The notes under the pieces were generated by a model. The model ran no database searches and was not told where the DNA came from. It worked only from the letters and a program-made list of their open reading frames with translations. A DNA stretch of 64,000 nucleotides from Streptomyces sp. HB132 (lineage in GTDB: Bacteria; Actinomycetota; Actinomycetes; Streptomycetales; Streptomycetaceae), in the NCBI RefSeq assembly GCF_016909575.1, contig NZ_JAFBGA010000007.1, positions 248,001 to 312,000 on the forward strand, in the 5' to 3' direction. A program made the position numbers and the translations under genes. Of the stretch, positions 34,282-43,048 are shown in pieces (positions within the stretch are counted from its first letter, which is position 1; every line of letters begins with the position of its first letter).

Positions 34282-34944
34282 ATGCTCAGTCGCCTCGCCC
34301 ATGCCCTGGTACCCGCCGTCGGTCGGCTGACGGTCACCACCGACAGCCGTGCCGCCTTCGCGCAGGGGAGCATCATCGCCGCCAACCACAGCTCCCTTGC
34401 CGACCCCGCCGTGGTCCTCGCGGCCCTGCGCCGCCTCGGCGTCGAGCCTGCCGTTCTGGCCGCCGCCGGTCTCTGGCGCATCCCCCTGCTCGGCCGTGCG
34501 CTCGCCCGTGAGGGACACATCCCCGTACACCGGCACGACGAACGCGCCGGTGACGCCCTCGACGGCGCCGCCGAAGCCCTCGCCCGGGGTCGCCTCGTCC
34601 TGATCTACGGCGAGGGCGGCATCCCGCTCCGCAAGGACGCGGGAGAGGCCGCCCCGGAAGCCTTCCGCAGCGGACTGGCCCGACTCGTGCACCGGACCGG
34701 AGCCCCCGTCATCCCACTGGGACAGGCCGGCTCCCGCCGTATCACGTCGGGCAGTTGGGCCAAGCAGATCGCGGGCCTGGGCACGGCCCCGCTGCGGAGA
34801 CCCGGCCTCCATGTCCACGTGGGGGCGCCGATCACGCTGACGGGCGACCTGCCGAACCGCACCGTCCACGCCCGTGCGGCGGTGACCGCCGCGTGGCGGG
34901 AGGCTGCCGAACGTCTCGGCGAGCCCATCACCCTCGCCGCGTGA
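34282..34944 (+). CDS. 1-acylglycerol-3-phosphate acyltransferase-like (PlsC family)
   Basis: A 220-residue acyltransferase with the HX4D active motif in NHSSLAD, the second motif YGEGGIPLRKD (in place of the common EGTRS) and IPLGQAGSR. Probably acylates lysophosphatidate or a related alcohol at the membrane. At 220 residues it is near family length. The ATG at 34282 has AGGAG upstream; a GTG-less longer frame is not homologous. Confidence 0.82.
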   Translation: MLSRLAHALVPAVGRLTVTTDSRAAFAQGSIIAANHSSLADPAVVLAALRRLGVEPAVLAAAGLWRIPLLGRALAREGHIPVHRHDERAGDALDGAAEALARGRLVLIYGEGGIPLRKDAGEAAPEAFRSGLARLVHRTGAPVIPLGQAGSRRITSGSWAKQIAGLGTAPLRRPGLHVHVGAPITLTGDLPNRTVHARAAVTAAWREAAERLGEPITLAA

Positions 34945-35013
34945 AGGTGGGACAGCGGCGGAGAGCTGCCTCGGCCGGGTACGCCCCGGGCATCCGGGGC
35001 GGGCGTCATCGCG

Positions 35014-35808
35014 TCACCGCGGCGGGTCGCTCCGGCCGGGCAGCGTCCCGCCGCGGATCGCGCGTGGGGAACCGCCGAGTTCGCGGTGGCACGCCTTGTT
35101 GAAGGCCTGGAGGTCGCTGATGCCCACCGAGCAGGCGATCGCCTGAATCGACATCGTCGACTCCCGCAGCAGGTGATCGGCGTGGTCCAGGCGGCGATTC
35201 CGGATGTAGGCCGCAACGGTCGAGCCGGTCTCGGCGCGGAAGAGGCGCGTCAGGTGGCTGTGGGAGACCCCGCTGCGCCGGGCGATCTCCGGCACCGTCA
35301 GCGGGGCGGCGAGATTGGCCTCGATATGAGCCATGGCCGAAGCGACCGCTCCGTGGGCGCCGCCCGGACGCTCACGTCCGGCAAGTCGCACGACCCGCCA
35401 CAGCACCGTCCACATTTCGGCCGTCGCCTGGGCCGGTGCCCCCGGTTTGGCGGCGAGGGCCCGGCGCAACAGCCCCGAGACGACAGGGGCCTCCGTTCCG
35501 GCGTCCTGCATGACAGGCACCCGGTGGCACTCTCCGGCGTCCGCCACCTGCAGATGGGCGTACAGGTGTTCCGACCGGCCGCGGTAGTCGAAGGTCGCCT
35601 CGGTTCCCGGCGGGATCAGGCTCACCCGGCCGGGCCCGATGACATGCCGCCTGCCGCCGACGGTGAGGTGCCCGGTGTACCCGTACAGGTGCAACTGCCA
35701 CAGGTCAGGCAGCCGGAAGACGTCACGCAGACCGCTGACGCCGTGCACGCCCACTCCGATGTTCACCACGCCGGGAGGTTCGGCCAGGGACAGCGAAACC
35801 CGTTCCAT
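35014..35808 (-). CDS. AraC-family transcriptional regulator
   Basis: A 264-residue AraC regulator: N-terminal cupin-like sensor (about 20-110, YGYTGHLTVGGRRHVIGPGR) and C-terminal double helix-turn-helix (about 160-255: LTVPEIARRSGVSHSHLTRL, and MSIQAIACSVGISDLQAFNK with the closing GSPRAIR). It lies divergent, 70 bp from the PhyH dioxygenase gene, and is its likely regulator, responding to a small sugar-like effector (inference). Confidence 0.92.
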   Translation of the reverse strand: MERVSLSLAEPPGVVNIGVGVHGVSGLRDVFRLPDLWQLHLYGYTGHLTVGGRRHVIGPGRVSLIPPGTEATFDYRGRSEHLYAHLQVADAGECHRVPVMQDAGTEAPVVSGLLRRALAAKPGAPAQATAEMWTVLWRVVRLAGRERPGGAHGAVASAMAHIEANLAAPLTVPEIARRSGVSHSHLTRLFRAETGSTVAAYIRNRRLDHADHLLRESTMSIQAIACSVGISDLQAFNKACHRELGGSPRAIRGGTLPGRSDPPR

Positions 35809-35878
35809 GACGAAAATCTACCAGTGGAGGGCGAACAGGACCCATGTCCTGACCGCGGCGTGATCCTACGGTTGCCAC

Positions 35879-36697
35879 ATGACGACCAGAGCACACCTTC
35901 TGACTTCGGTCCAGGTCGCACGCTTCGTCGCGAGCGGATCCCTGCGCATGGACGCGGTGGTGCCGCCGGAGATGAACGAGCAGGCGGTGGGGGTCCTGGA
36001 CGCGGGGATACCTCCGGTGCCCCACGGGACGCCGCTCGCGGAGGCGTTCCCCCCAGGATCCTTCGCAGAGCGGCTGACCTCGCTGCCGACCGTGGCCGGA
36101 GCGATCCGGAGCCTCGTGGGTCCTGAACCGACCGTCGACCACCACGCCGTCCACGTACGGGAACCGCACCAGGGTTTCGCCCAGCCGCTGCACGGCGACG
36201 CCATCATCGACGTTCGTCCGGACGCCTTCGACATCCAGCTCATGTACTACCCGCACGAGGTCACCGCGGACATGGGCGGCACCCTCAGCGTGCCCGGCAG
36301 CCACCTGCGCCGCACCAACGAGACCGACACGGGCCGCTACCAGAACCTTCGGGGCCAGACCCGGCTCGTGTGCCCGGCCGGCACGGTCGTCCTCCTCCAC
36401 CACGGCATCTGGCACGGCGGGCGCCGGAACGACAGCGACGTGCCCCGGTACATGTTCAAGATCCGGTTCAACCCGACGGTGCCGCAGGTCCGGCTCTGGG
36501 ACACCGACGACCTCGGCGACCCGCAGGTGGAGAGCGAACTCCGGGCCGGCTTCGACTGGTACGAGGCGGCCGCCGGCCGTCTGGAGGTCCACAACCGGGT
36601 TCTCCTCTGGCGGGCGCTCACCGGCGACGACACCTTCGACATCGACTACTGGGTCACACGGGTCAACAACCGGCCGGCCCTGGGGAGCCACGCATGA
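35879..36697 (+). CDS. Phytanoyl-CoA dioxygenase (PhyH) family protein
   Basis: A 272-residue Fe(II)/2-oxoglutarate oxygenase. The iron facial triad is H105-x-D107 (LHGDAIID) and probably H179 (HHGIWHGG), with R190 available for 2-oxoglutarate. It is not a peroxisomal-type PhyH; bacterial members act on diverse small molecules. It overlaps the next small gene by ATGA and is divergent from an AraC regulator, so it likely belongs to an inducible catabolic or tailoring step. Confidence 0.88.
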   Translation: MTTRAHLLTSVQVARFVASGSLRMDAVVPPEMNEQAVGVLDAGIPPVPHGTPLAEAFPPGSFAERLTSLPTVAGAIRSLVGPEPTVDHHAVHVREPHQGFAQPLHGDAIIDVRPDAFDIQLMYYPHEVTADMGGTLSVPGSHLRRTNETDTGRYQNLRGQTRLVCPAGTVVLLHHGIWHGGRRNDSDVPRYMFKIRFNPTVPQVRLWDTDDLGDPQVESELRAGFDWYEAAAGRLEVHNRVLLWRALTGDDTFDIDYWVTRVNNRPALGSHA

Positions 36698-36978
36698 GAC
36701 AGCAGGTCCTGATCCTCTTCCTGGCCAACTCGGCGCTCGACGCGGACGTGGTCGGCTGGTCCGCCTACGACGGCACCGGCCGGACCCGTCCGACCACGGG
36801 CGACGGCGACGAGCCGCCCTACGGGACCGGCCTGGACGCCCTGCTCGACGGCTGGCGCCTGATCCAGGCCTCCCAGCTGATCCCGCCGCAGCCAGGACAC
36901 GAGTACGACACGTCCTTCCTCAAACACGAGTTCATCTTCGAGAAGCTGCACCAGGACCCCGGGACGGAGGAGGCCTGA
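36694..36978 (+). CDS. Small conserved-looking protein coupled to PhyH
   Basis: A 94-residue soluble protein, ATGA-coupled to the PhyH gene. It has a hydrophobic N-terminal strand (QVLILFLANSALDADVVGW), a Gly/Asp/Thr-rich middle and a distinctive end, DTSFLKHEFIFEKL. I recall this C-terminal motif from unannotated bacterial proteins but not a function. The tight coupling suggests a partner or subunit of the dioxygenase. Confidence 0.7.
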   Translation: MRQQVLILFLANSALDADVVGWSAYDGTGRTRPTTGDGDEPPYGTGLDALLDGWRLIQASQLIPPQPGHEYDTSFLKHEFIFEKLHQDPGTEEA

Positions 36979-37290
36979 TCGCGGAGGGGCAGGCCGTGCG
37001 ACGGGGCCTCGCGGGTGCCCCGTCGCACGAGTGGGACCTGCCACCGTCGAGGACACCGGAGCGGCCTGCGGTGCGGGCGCCGGGAATCGACCTCGGCGCG
37101 GAGGCCGGGGGTGGCGACCCCGCTGCGGGCCGTTCGCGGACGGCATGTCGCCCAGGAATGGGACGGGTTCGGCTCTCCCGGACCGAACGCGTCGTGGCCG
37201 GCGGCTTGCACGCCGCCCGGCAGCCTCCGGAATCATGGGTCCGGGCGCCGCACCACGCACACGGCCCCATGACGCGAACGAGAGGACCCC
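36979..37290. other. Intergenic gap before the IclR gene
   Basis: About 310 bp, GC-rich, with no supported gene. It should contain the IclR promoter. Confidence 0.4.
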
Positions 37291-38052
37291 GTGGCCGACC
37301 CCAGGAACTACATCATCGAGTCGTTGGACACCGGGCTGCGGCTCATGCGGCTCTTCCTCACCCATGACACCCTGTCGGTCACCGAAGCGGCCCGTGAGCT
37401 GGAAGTGGCCCGCTCCACCGCGCACCGCGTGCTCAGCACCCTCGAGTCGCGCGGCTTCGCGACCCGCGACACCTCGGGCCGGGGCTACTCCGCAGGACCC
37501 GAGCTGGTCACCCTGGGCCGCCCGGCCGGATACGACCCCGGGACCAGGGCCCGCCTCCAGGTGGTGCTCGACGCGGCCGCGGCGGCGACCGGGGAGACGA
37601 TCAGTGCCGCCGCCCTGATCGGCGACCAGGTGATCATCACGGACGGCCGTGAGTCGCCGCACCCCGTGCGCGCCGTGCTGGAGACCGGCCGTGCCCACCC
37701 CGCGCACGCCACCTCGGCGGGCAAGGTCCTGCTCGCCCGGCTGACCACCGATCAGGTATGCGCCCTCTACCCGCAGGAGCGGCTGCCCGGGGTCACCGGC
37801 CGCACCCAGACCTTTCGTACCGGGCTGCTCGCCGAACTCGCCGGGGTCCGCGCCCTGGGCCGGGCGGAGAGTGCCGGCGAGTCGGTACCTGGGATGAACG
37901 CCGTCGCCGTGCCGCTCGCGGGCAGCAGTTGGCGCGACAGGCTCGCCCTGATGGCAACCATGCCGGCGGACCGTGGCGGTGAATCCGAACTGGCCCGCCA
38001 CGCCGTGGCGCTGCGGAGCGCCGCGGTGCTGCTGCCACCCCCGTCCGCCTGA
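37291..38052 (+). CDS. IclR-family transcriptional regulator
   Basis: A 253-residue IclR regulator: winged helix-turn-helix at about 5-65 (LSVTEAARELEVARSTAHRV) and an effector-binding GAF-like domain (RAHPAHATSAGKVLLA, GMNAVAVPL). The GTG start at 37291 follows GAGAGG. It lies upstream of the alpha-amylase and downstream of the PhyH pair; which it controls cannot be told. Confidence 0.9.
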   Translation: MADPRNYIIESLDTGLRLMRLFLTHDTLSVTEAARELEVARSTAHRVLSTLESRGFATRDTSGRGYSAGPELVTLGRPAGYDPGTRARLQVVLDAAAAATGETISAAALIGDQVIITDGRESPHPVRAVLETGRAHPAHATSAGKVLLARLTTDQVCALYPQERLPGVTGRTQTFRTGLLAELAGVRALGRAESAGESVPGMNAVAVPLAGSSWRDRLALMATMPADRGGESELARHAVALRSAAVLLPPPSA

Positions 38053-38373
38053 ACCGCGGCCAGCCCGTTCCGCCACGCCGCTCTGCCTTCACCGCATCCG
38101 GAGGGGAACCGCTCACCTACGGGCACGCGTCTCTCCATCCTCCCGGCAGGCGGCCATCCGGACCTGAAGCCGGTGCCGTTCCCGCCCACTCCGTCTCCGC
38201 GGCCGACGTCGCGGTGACGGTCGGCGCGATGGGTCCGACCGGTCCCCGTCGCAGGTCCGGCCGCTCTCGCGCTACCCCCTGTACGACCGCCGGACGGTCC
38301 GTGACGCACGGGCGGGTACTCCCTGGCCGCCCCCGACGGCCCACCGGATGAGCGGAGTTGGCGACGTACCAGG

Positions 38374-38411
38374 CTTGCGCAAAAGTCTGGAAGAACTTGC
38401 AGAGATCCTTG
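38374..38411 (+). promoter_or_regulatory. Candidate MalR-type operator before alpha-amylase
   Basis: CTTGCGCAA (38374) and CTTGCAGA (38396) are 22 bp apart, about two helical turns, followed by CCTTGA. Repeated CTTGCAG motifs are the known operator feature of Streptomyces amylase and maltose genes bound by the LacI-family MalR/Reg1. It is about 110-145 bp before the start codon. Confidence 0.5.
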
Positions 38412-38519
38412 ACGACAGCACATACGGAGCGGCAGGCTCCCAATCGTTCCCCCCACGGCAGCCCGGCGCGTGGCTGTCTTCGAGGGCACAGCCGTGCCCT
38501 GTCGTCGAAGGAGCCGCAC

Positions 38520-39899
38520 ATGCAGCACCGATCCCGCCTGATCGGCGGAACACTGGCCGGAGTCATGACAGTCGCCGGGCTCACCACGCTCGCCCCCTGG
38601 CAGTCACAGGCGACGCCGCCGGGCGAAAAGACCGTCACCGTCACCATGTTCGAGCGGCCGTACGCGGAAGTGGCGTCCGCCTGCACCGGCACGCTCGGCC
38701 CCGCAGGATACGGCTACGTGCAGGTGTCACCCGCCACCGAGCACATCCAGGGCGACCAGTGGTGGACCTCGTACCAGCCGGTCAGCTACAGGATCGCGGG
38801 CCGGCTGGGTGACCGTGACGCGTTCGCCGGCATGGTGAAGGCATGTCACGCCGCCGGCGTCAAGGTCATCGCCGACGCCGTCGTCAACCACATGGCCGCC
38901 GGTTCCGGGACGGGCACGGGCGGCACGGCTTACACGAAGTACGACTACCCCGGCTACTTCGAGGATGCGGACTTCCACACCTGCCGCGCCGACATCAAGG
39001 ACTACGCGAACCGCGGTGACGTACAGAACTGCGAACTGGTCGGGCTGTCCGACCTGGACACCGGCAAGGACGAAGTCCGCTCAACCATCGCCGCGTACCT
39101 CGACGACCTGCGGTCGTTGGGAGTCGACGGCTTCCGCATAGACGCGGCCAAGCACATGGCCGCCGACGATGTCGCCGCCATCAAGGGGAAGATGAGCGAT
39201 CCGGGATTCTGGGTGTCGGAAGTCATCCACGGGGGTGGCGAAGCCGTGCAGCCCGAGGAGTACGCGGGTATCGGCGACGTCGACGAGTTCCGGTACGGGG
39301 GGCACCTCAGGAGTGCCTTTCAGGGGGGCGGCCTCGCGCAGCTGAGGTCCGTCGCCGAAGGCAAGCTGAGCAGCGCCTCGGCGCGTACGTTCGTCGACAA
39401 CTGGGACACCGAACGCAACGGGTCGACGCTGACCTACAAGGACGGTTCGGCCTACACCCTCGCCAACGTCTTCATGCTCGCCTCACCGTACGGTTCCCCG
39501 AACGTGTACTCGGGCTACGAGTGGTCCGACAAGGACGCCGGACCGCCGAGCGGCACAGACGGCTGGACGGACACACACGCTCAGCGGGCGATCACCGGAC
39601 TGGTCGGTTTCCGCAACGAGGTGGGCCCGGCCGAGCTGACCGACTGGTGGGACGACGGCGGGAGCGCGATCGCCTTCGGCCGTGGTGACAAGGGATTCGT
39701 CGCCGTCAACAACGGGGACGGTGCCCTCGCCGAGACCCTCGCGACCTCCCTGCCCGGTGGCACGTACTGCAACGTCGCCGCGGCGGCGCCGGACGACTGC
39801 GACGGCAACACCGTCACGGTCGGCTCCGACGGCACCCTCCAGGCAGAGGTGCCGGCCCGCGCGGCACTGGCCCTGCACACCGGAGCCCGGACGGACTGA
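38520..39899 (+). CDS. aml: Secreted alpha-amylase (GH13)
   Basis: A 459-residue alpha-amylase with a Sec signal peptide (about 1-31, cleavage near SQA). GH13 regions seen: AVVNHMA (I), nucleophile D208 in GFRIDAAKH (II), acid/base E234 in FWVSEVIH (III), and D293 in FVDNWDTERN (IV). Region IV has Trp295 where most amylases have His. The protein ends after the beta domain and lacks the C-terminal starch-binding module of longer Streptomyces amylases. GAAGGAG precedes the ATG. Endo-hydrolyses starch outside the cell. Confidence 0.92.
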   Translation: MQHRSRLIGGTLAGVMTVAGLTTLAPWQSQATPPGEKTVTVTMFERPYAEVASACTGTLGPAGYGYVQVSPATEHIQGDQWWTSYQPVSYRIAGRLGDRDAFAGMVKACHAAGVKVIADAVVNHMAAGSGTGTGGTAYTKYDYPGYFEDADFHTCRADIKDYANRGDVQNCELVGLSDLDTGKDEVRSTIAAYLDDLRSLGVDGFRIDAAKHMAADDVAAIKGKMSDPGFWVSEVIHGGGEAVQPEEYAGIGDVDEFRYGGHLRSAFQGGGLAQLRSVAEGKLSSASARTFVDNWDTERNGSTLTYKDGSAYTLANVFMLASPYGSPNVYSGYEWSDKDAGPPSGTDGWTDTHAQRAITGLVGFRNEVGPAELTDWWDDGGSAIAFGRGDKGFVAVNNGDGALAETLATSLPGGTYCNVAAAAPDDCDGNTVTVGSDGTLQAEVPARAALALHTGARTD

Positions 39900-40033
39900 C
39901 ACACGACCGGGACACACCTCACACGGACGACGGCGCGCAGGACGGGCATGCTCCGCCCCGCGCGTCGTGGCCGGACCGGTCCACCGAACCGGAGCCCTGC
40001 CACCCTCCCTGAACCGAAAGGCGCGACCAGCTC

Positions 40034-41002
40034 ATGCGCAAGCCGACCGACGTTCTCGTGCTGGGTGGTGCGGGGGTGGACACCATCGTCCATGTCCCCG
40101 AACTACCGCTGCCCTTCGCCGACAGCTACATGATCCGGCCGGGCATCGAGACCCGCGCGGGACAGAGCGGGGACTTCGTCGCGCTCGGGCTCCACTCCCT
40201 CGGCCTGCGTACGCACCACCTCGACATGATCGGCCACGACCACGAGGGCGACCTCGTCCGCGCCTTCCACCGTGACCGCGGCATCCCGCTGACGGAGGTC
40301 CTCCTGCCGGGCGGCACCAAACGCGCGGTCAACCTCGTCGGTCCTGACGGGCGACGGCTGTCCCTCTACGACGCCGCCCGGTCCGGCGACGCGGACCGCT
40401 TCGAGGAGTCGACGGTCCGCGAGCTCGCCGCGGGCACACGCCACGCCCACGTCGTCATCACGCACCCGTGCGCCTACACCCTGCCGGTGCTCGGTGAGGC
40501 CGGTGTGACCATCTCCACCGACCTGCACGACTGGGACGGCGTCGACCCCTACCACGAAGCGTTCGCCCTCCACGCGGACCTCGTGTTCCTGTCCACCACC
40601 GCGCTGTCCGATCCCGAACGCACCATGCGCGACATCGCGGCACGGGGGAGGGCCCATATCGTCGTCGCGACCGCGGGTGCCGACGGGGCGTACCTGCTGT
40701 ACGACGGCGAGCTGACGCACACGCCCGCCGCCACACCTCCCGCTCCGGTGGTGGACTCCAACGGCGCAGGCGACGCCTTCGCCTCCGCGTTCCTCCTCGG
40801 CCTGCTGAACGGCGAGCACCCGGGACGCTGCGCACTGTACGGGACCGTGGCCGGCGCCCACGCCTGCACCGTGTCCGCGACGCGTACCGACGCCATCGGC
40901 CGGGATGAGCTTCTCGCCAGGGTCACCGGGATCGAGCGGCAGCGGACGGCGGATCTGCGGGGAGACGCCCAAGGGCCCTTTTCTCAGGGCAGCACGCGAT
41001 AG
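40034..41002 (+). CDS. PfkB-family sugar/nucleoside kinase
   Basis: A 322-residue ribokinase-like kinase. Signature 1 lies near GIETRAGQSGDFVALGLHSLG; signature 2 is DSNGAGDAF with catalytic D247. The phosphate acceptor is unknown. It is 134 bp downstream of the amylase on the same strand, so a role in sugar phosphorylation is plausible but co-transcription is unproven. Its 3' end overlaps the convergent pseudogene by 19 bp. Confidence 0.88.
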   Translation: MRKPTDVLVLGGAGVDTIVHVPELPLPFADSYMIRPGIETRAGQSGDFVALGLHSLGLRTHHLDMIGHDHEGDLVRAFHRDRGIPLTEVLLPGGTKRAVNLVGPDGRRLSLYDAARSGDADRFEESTVRELAAGTRHAHVVITHPCAYTLPVLGEAGVTISTDLHDWDGVDPYHEAFALHADLVFLSTTALSDPERTMRDIAARGRAHIVVATAGADGAYLLYDGELTHTPAATPPAPVVDSNGAGDAFASAFLLGLLNGEHPGRCALYGTVAGAHACTVSATRTDAIGRDELLARVTGIERQRTADLRGDAQGPFSQGSTR

Positions 41003-41529
41003 GCCACCGTGGGTGACGGAGTCCGCTTGTCGCGACTCCACCTGCTCCAGGTGCAGGGGCGGTACCCCGTCGAACAGCCGTGTGCCGGCGCCGAGGGTGA
41101 ACGGCACGATGCGCAGCCGCAGCTCATCGATCAAGCCCGCCGCGAGGTACTGGTCGACGGTGGTCGCGCCCCCGTGGACCGAGTGCCGCCATCCATCGGC
41201 TGAGGACCGCGCGGCTGGTGGGTGAGTACGAAGACCGGTGCGCGAAACGGCAGATCATCGCCCCACCAGCCCTTCCACCGCCGGTCCCACGCGCCGCGTA
41301 CGGGCCCGAACATGTTGCGCCCCATGATGAAGGCTCCGACCGTGGTCAGGCGGTCGAGCTCGACCTGCCGCTGCTCAGGGGTCTCGAACATCCAGGCGTG
41401 CAGTCTGCCGCCTCAGCCATCGCTCGCATCGTCACCGAACGGACGCTGCTCGGTCTGGTCGGGACCGGCCGCGTACCCGTCGACGGAGACGGAGAGGTCG
41501 CAGATCACCTTGCTCGGACGCTCCGTCAC
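40984..41529 (-). pseudogene. Dihydrofolate-reductase-like (RibD C-terminal) gene, degraded
   Basis: Pieces of one protein appear in order in different frames. GTG at 41529 starts VICDLSVSVDGYAAGPDQTE; an in-frame TGA near 41413 interrupts before GRLHAWMFETPEQRQ and IMGRNMFGPVRG. A deletion with frameshift near 41180 removes about 25 residues before VHGGATTVDQYLAAGLIDEL and LGAGTRLFDG. An extra G near 41008 shifts the end, which should read VAYRVLP and stop at 40984. Three separate lesions make this a true pseudogene. Confidence 0.82.
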
Positions 41530-41794
41530 TGTGCCGTCCTCGTCGTGGGGCGTTCGGCCGTCCGCGCGGTGGGCCGCCGATCCGTTCACTATCGAAGGCA
41601 CACCGCATCGGGCGCGCGAACTCGCCGTTTCGAAAGAATGTCGGAACAACGGAAACGGTCGAACGTTCTTCGCCGTGCAACGGGCCCCGGAGGACTTGCC
41701 GGTGACAGGCCGACCCGGGGGACGGGCCTCCGGGCCGGTGAAGGAAGATGAGCGGTGGATCTTCCTTCCCGATGTCTGACACCTGGAGACAAGA

Positions 41795-42685
41795 GTGACC
41801 GGCCGCGCCCATTCCCTGTTCTTCCGCCGTGGGCGCGTGGTCGCCGGTGTTGCGACGGGCCTCGCCTCCGCCCTCGCGGTGGGCGTGCTGGCGGGCTGCT
41901 CCGCCGAGGGCGGGGAGTCCGGCGCCGCCGAACTCCCCCTGCGGACCAAGGCTGCCGACGTCCTCCTGCCGACGGCAGGCATGATGTTCGACTATCAGAT
42001 CGGGGGCGGCTACACGCCGCCCGACGGCGTGCGGGCGGTGTCCCGCGACCGCGAGGACGAGTCGGTACCCGGTCAGTACAACGTCTGCTACGTCAACGCC
42101 TTCCAGGTCCAGCCCGGCGCACTGGACTGGTGGCAGGACACCCACCCGGACCTCCTGCTGCGCGACGGTGACGGGGAACTGGTCATCGACGAGGGATGGG
42201 GCGAAGCTCTCCTGGACACCTCCACGGCCGCCCGGCGCACCCAGCTCGCGGAGATCGTCGGGAAGTGGATCGACGGCTGCGCGAAAAACGGCTTCCAGGC
42301 GGTGGAACCGGACAACCTCGACTCCTTCGAACGGTCGAAGGGCAAGCTCACGCAGGATCACAACGCCGCGTTCGCGAAGGCACTTGCCGCGCGTGCCCAC
42401 AGCGACGGCCTGGCGATCGGCCAGAAGAACACCACCGACCTGCTCGACCGCCATGCCGCGATCGGCTTCGACTTCGCGGTGACCGAGGAATGCGCCCAGT
42501 TCGACGAATGCGATGCGTACGCCGACGCGTACGACGACCGGGTCTTCGCGATCGAATACGAGGGTGAGGGCGACGTGGGCTTCGACGAGACCTGTTCCGC
42601 CTGGGGCGACAGGATCTCCCTCGTCCTGCGAGACCTCGATGTGCTCCCCGCGAGTGAGAAGGGGCACGTGTTCCGGACCTGCTGA
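41795..42685 (+). CDS. GH114 endo-alpha-1,4-polygalactosaminidase-like lipoprotein
   Basis: A 296-residue lipoprotein: Arg-rich start, hydrophobic segment and lipobox LAGC (C35). The mature part matches the GH114/DUF297 fold: FDYQIGGGYTPPDGV, YNVCYVNAFQVQP, FQAVEPDNLDSFE (the probable catalytic acidic residues), AIGQKNTTDLL and FAVTEECAQFDEC. It would hydrolyse galactosaminogalactan-type polymers at the cell surface. The GTG at 41795 has a modest ribosome site. Confidence 0.85.
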   Translation: MTGRAHSLFFRRGRVVAGVATGLASALAVGVLAGCSAEGGESGAAELPLRTKAADVLLPTAGMMFDYQIGGGYTPPDGVRAVSRDREDESVPGQYNVCYVNAFQVQPGALDWWQDTHPDLLLRDGDGELVIDEGWGEALLDTSTAARRTQLAEIVGKWIDGCAKNGFQAVEPDNLDSFERSKGKLTQDHNAAFAKALAARAHSDGLAIGQKNTTDLLDRHAAIGFDFAVTEECAQFDECDAYADAYDDRVFAIEYEGEGDVGFDETCSAWGDRISLVLRDLDVLPASEKGHVFRTC

Positions 42686-43048
42686 CTCCGGCGCCTTCGC
42701 ACCGCAGGCCCGGGGGCGCGCATTGCGGTTTTATGTGGGCAAGTCACCCGGTGGCTGTGTGTGCTGCGCTCGGCACACAGGGTTTCGGTCATGCGTGTGG
42801 TCAAGATGATGAATCCAGCCCAGGTCAGCCGTGCGTGAGCCTGGTGGGCGGAGCCACATAGCCGGTGACCTTCGCGGGAACCCGGTGACACACCAGTAGC
42901 ACCGGCCAACAGCCCAAGGACAACCGGAGACACGGGTACTTCGGTCGGCTGACACTCGGGCGTGTGCATTCGGACACGAAGATCTCGAAGTCGTCCAGAT
43001 GGACCGGGCCTGCTTCGACCCGAGCACCTGACCGTGGGCGAGGTCGTG
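42686..43048. other. Gap without a supported gene between convergent genes
   Basis: About 360 bp, with lower GC around 42730-42820 than its surroundings. Open frames have no family resemblance. It could hold a decayed fragment; nothing firm. Confidence 0.4.

Noticed and set aside
42731..43027. Cys/Trp-rich frame between GH114 and the metal ATPase
   Set aside because: No homology or ribosome site; composition looks non-coding.
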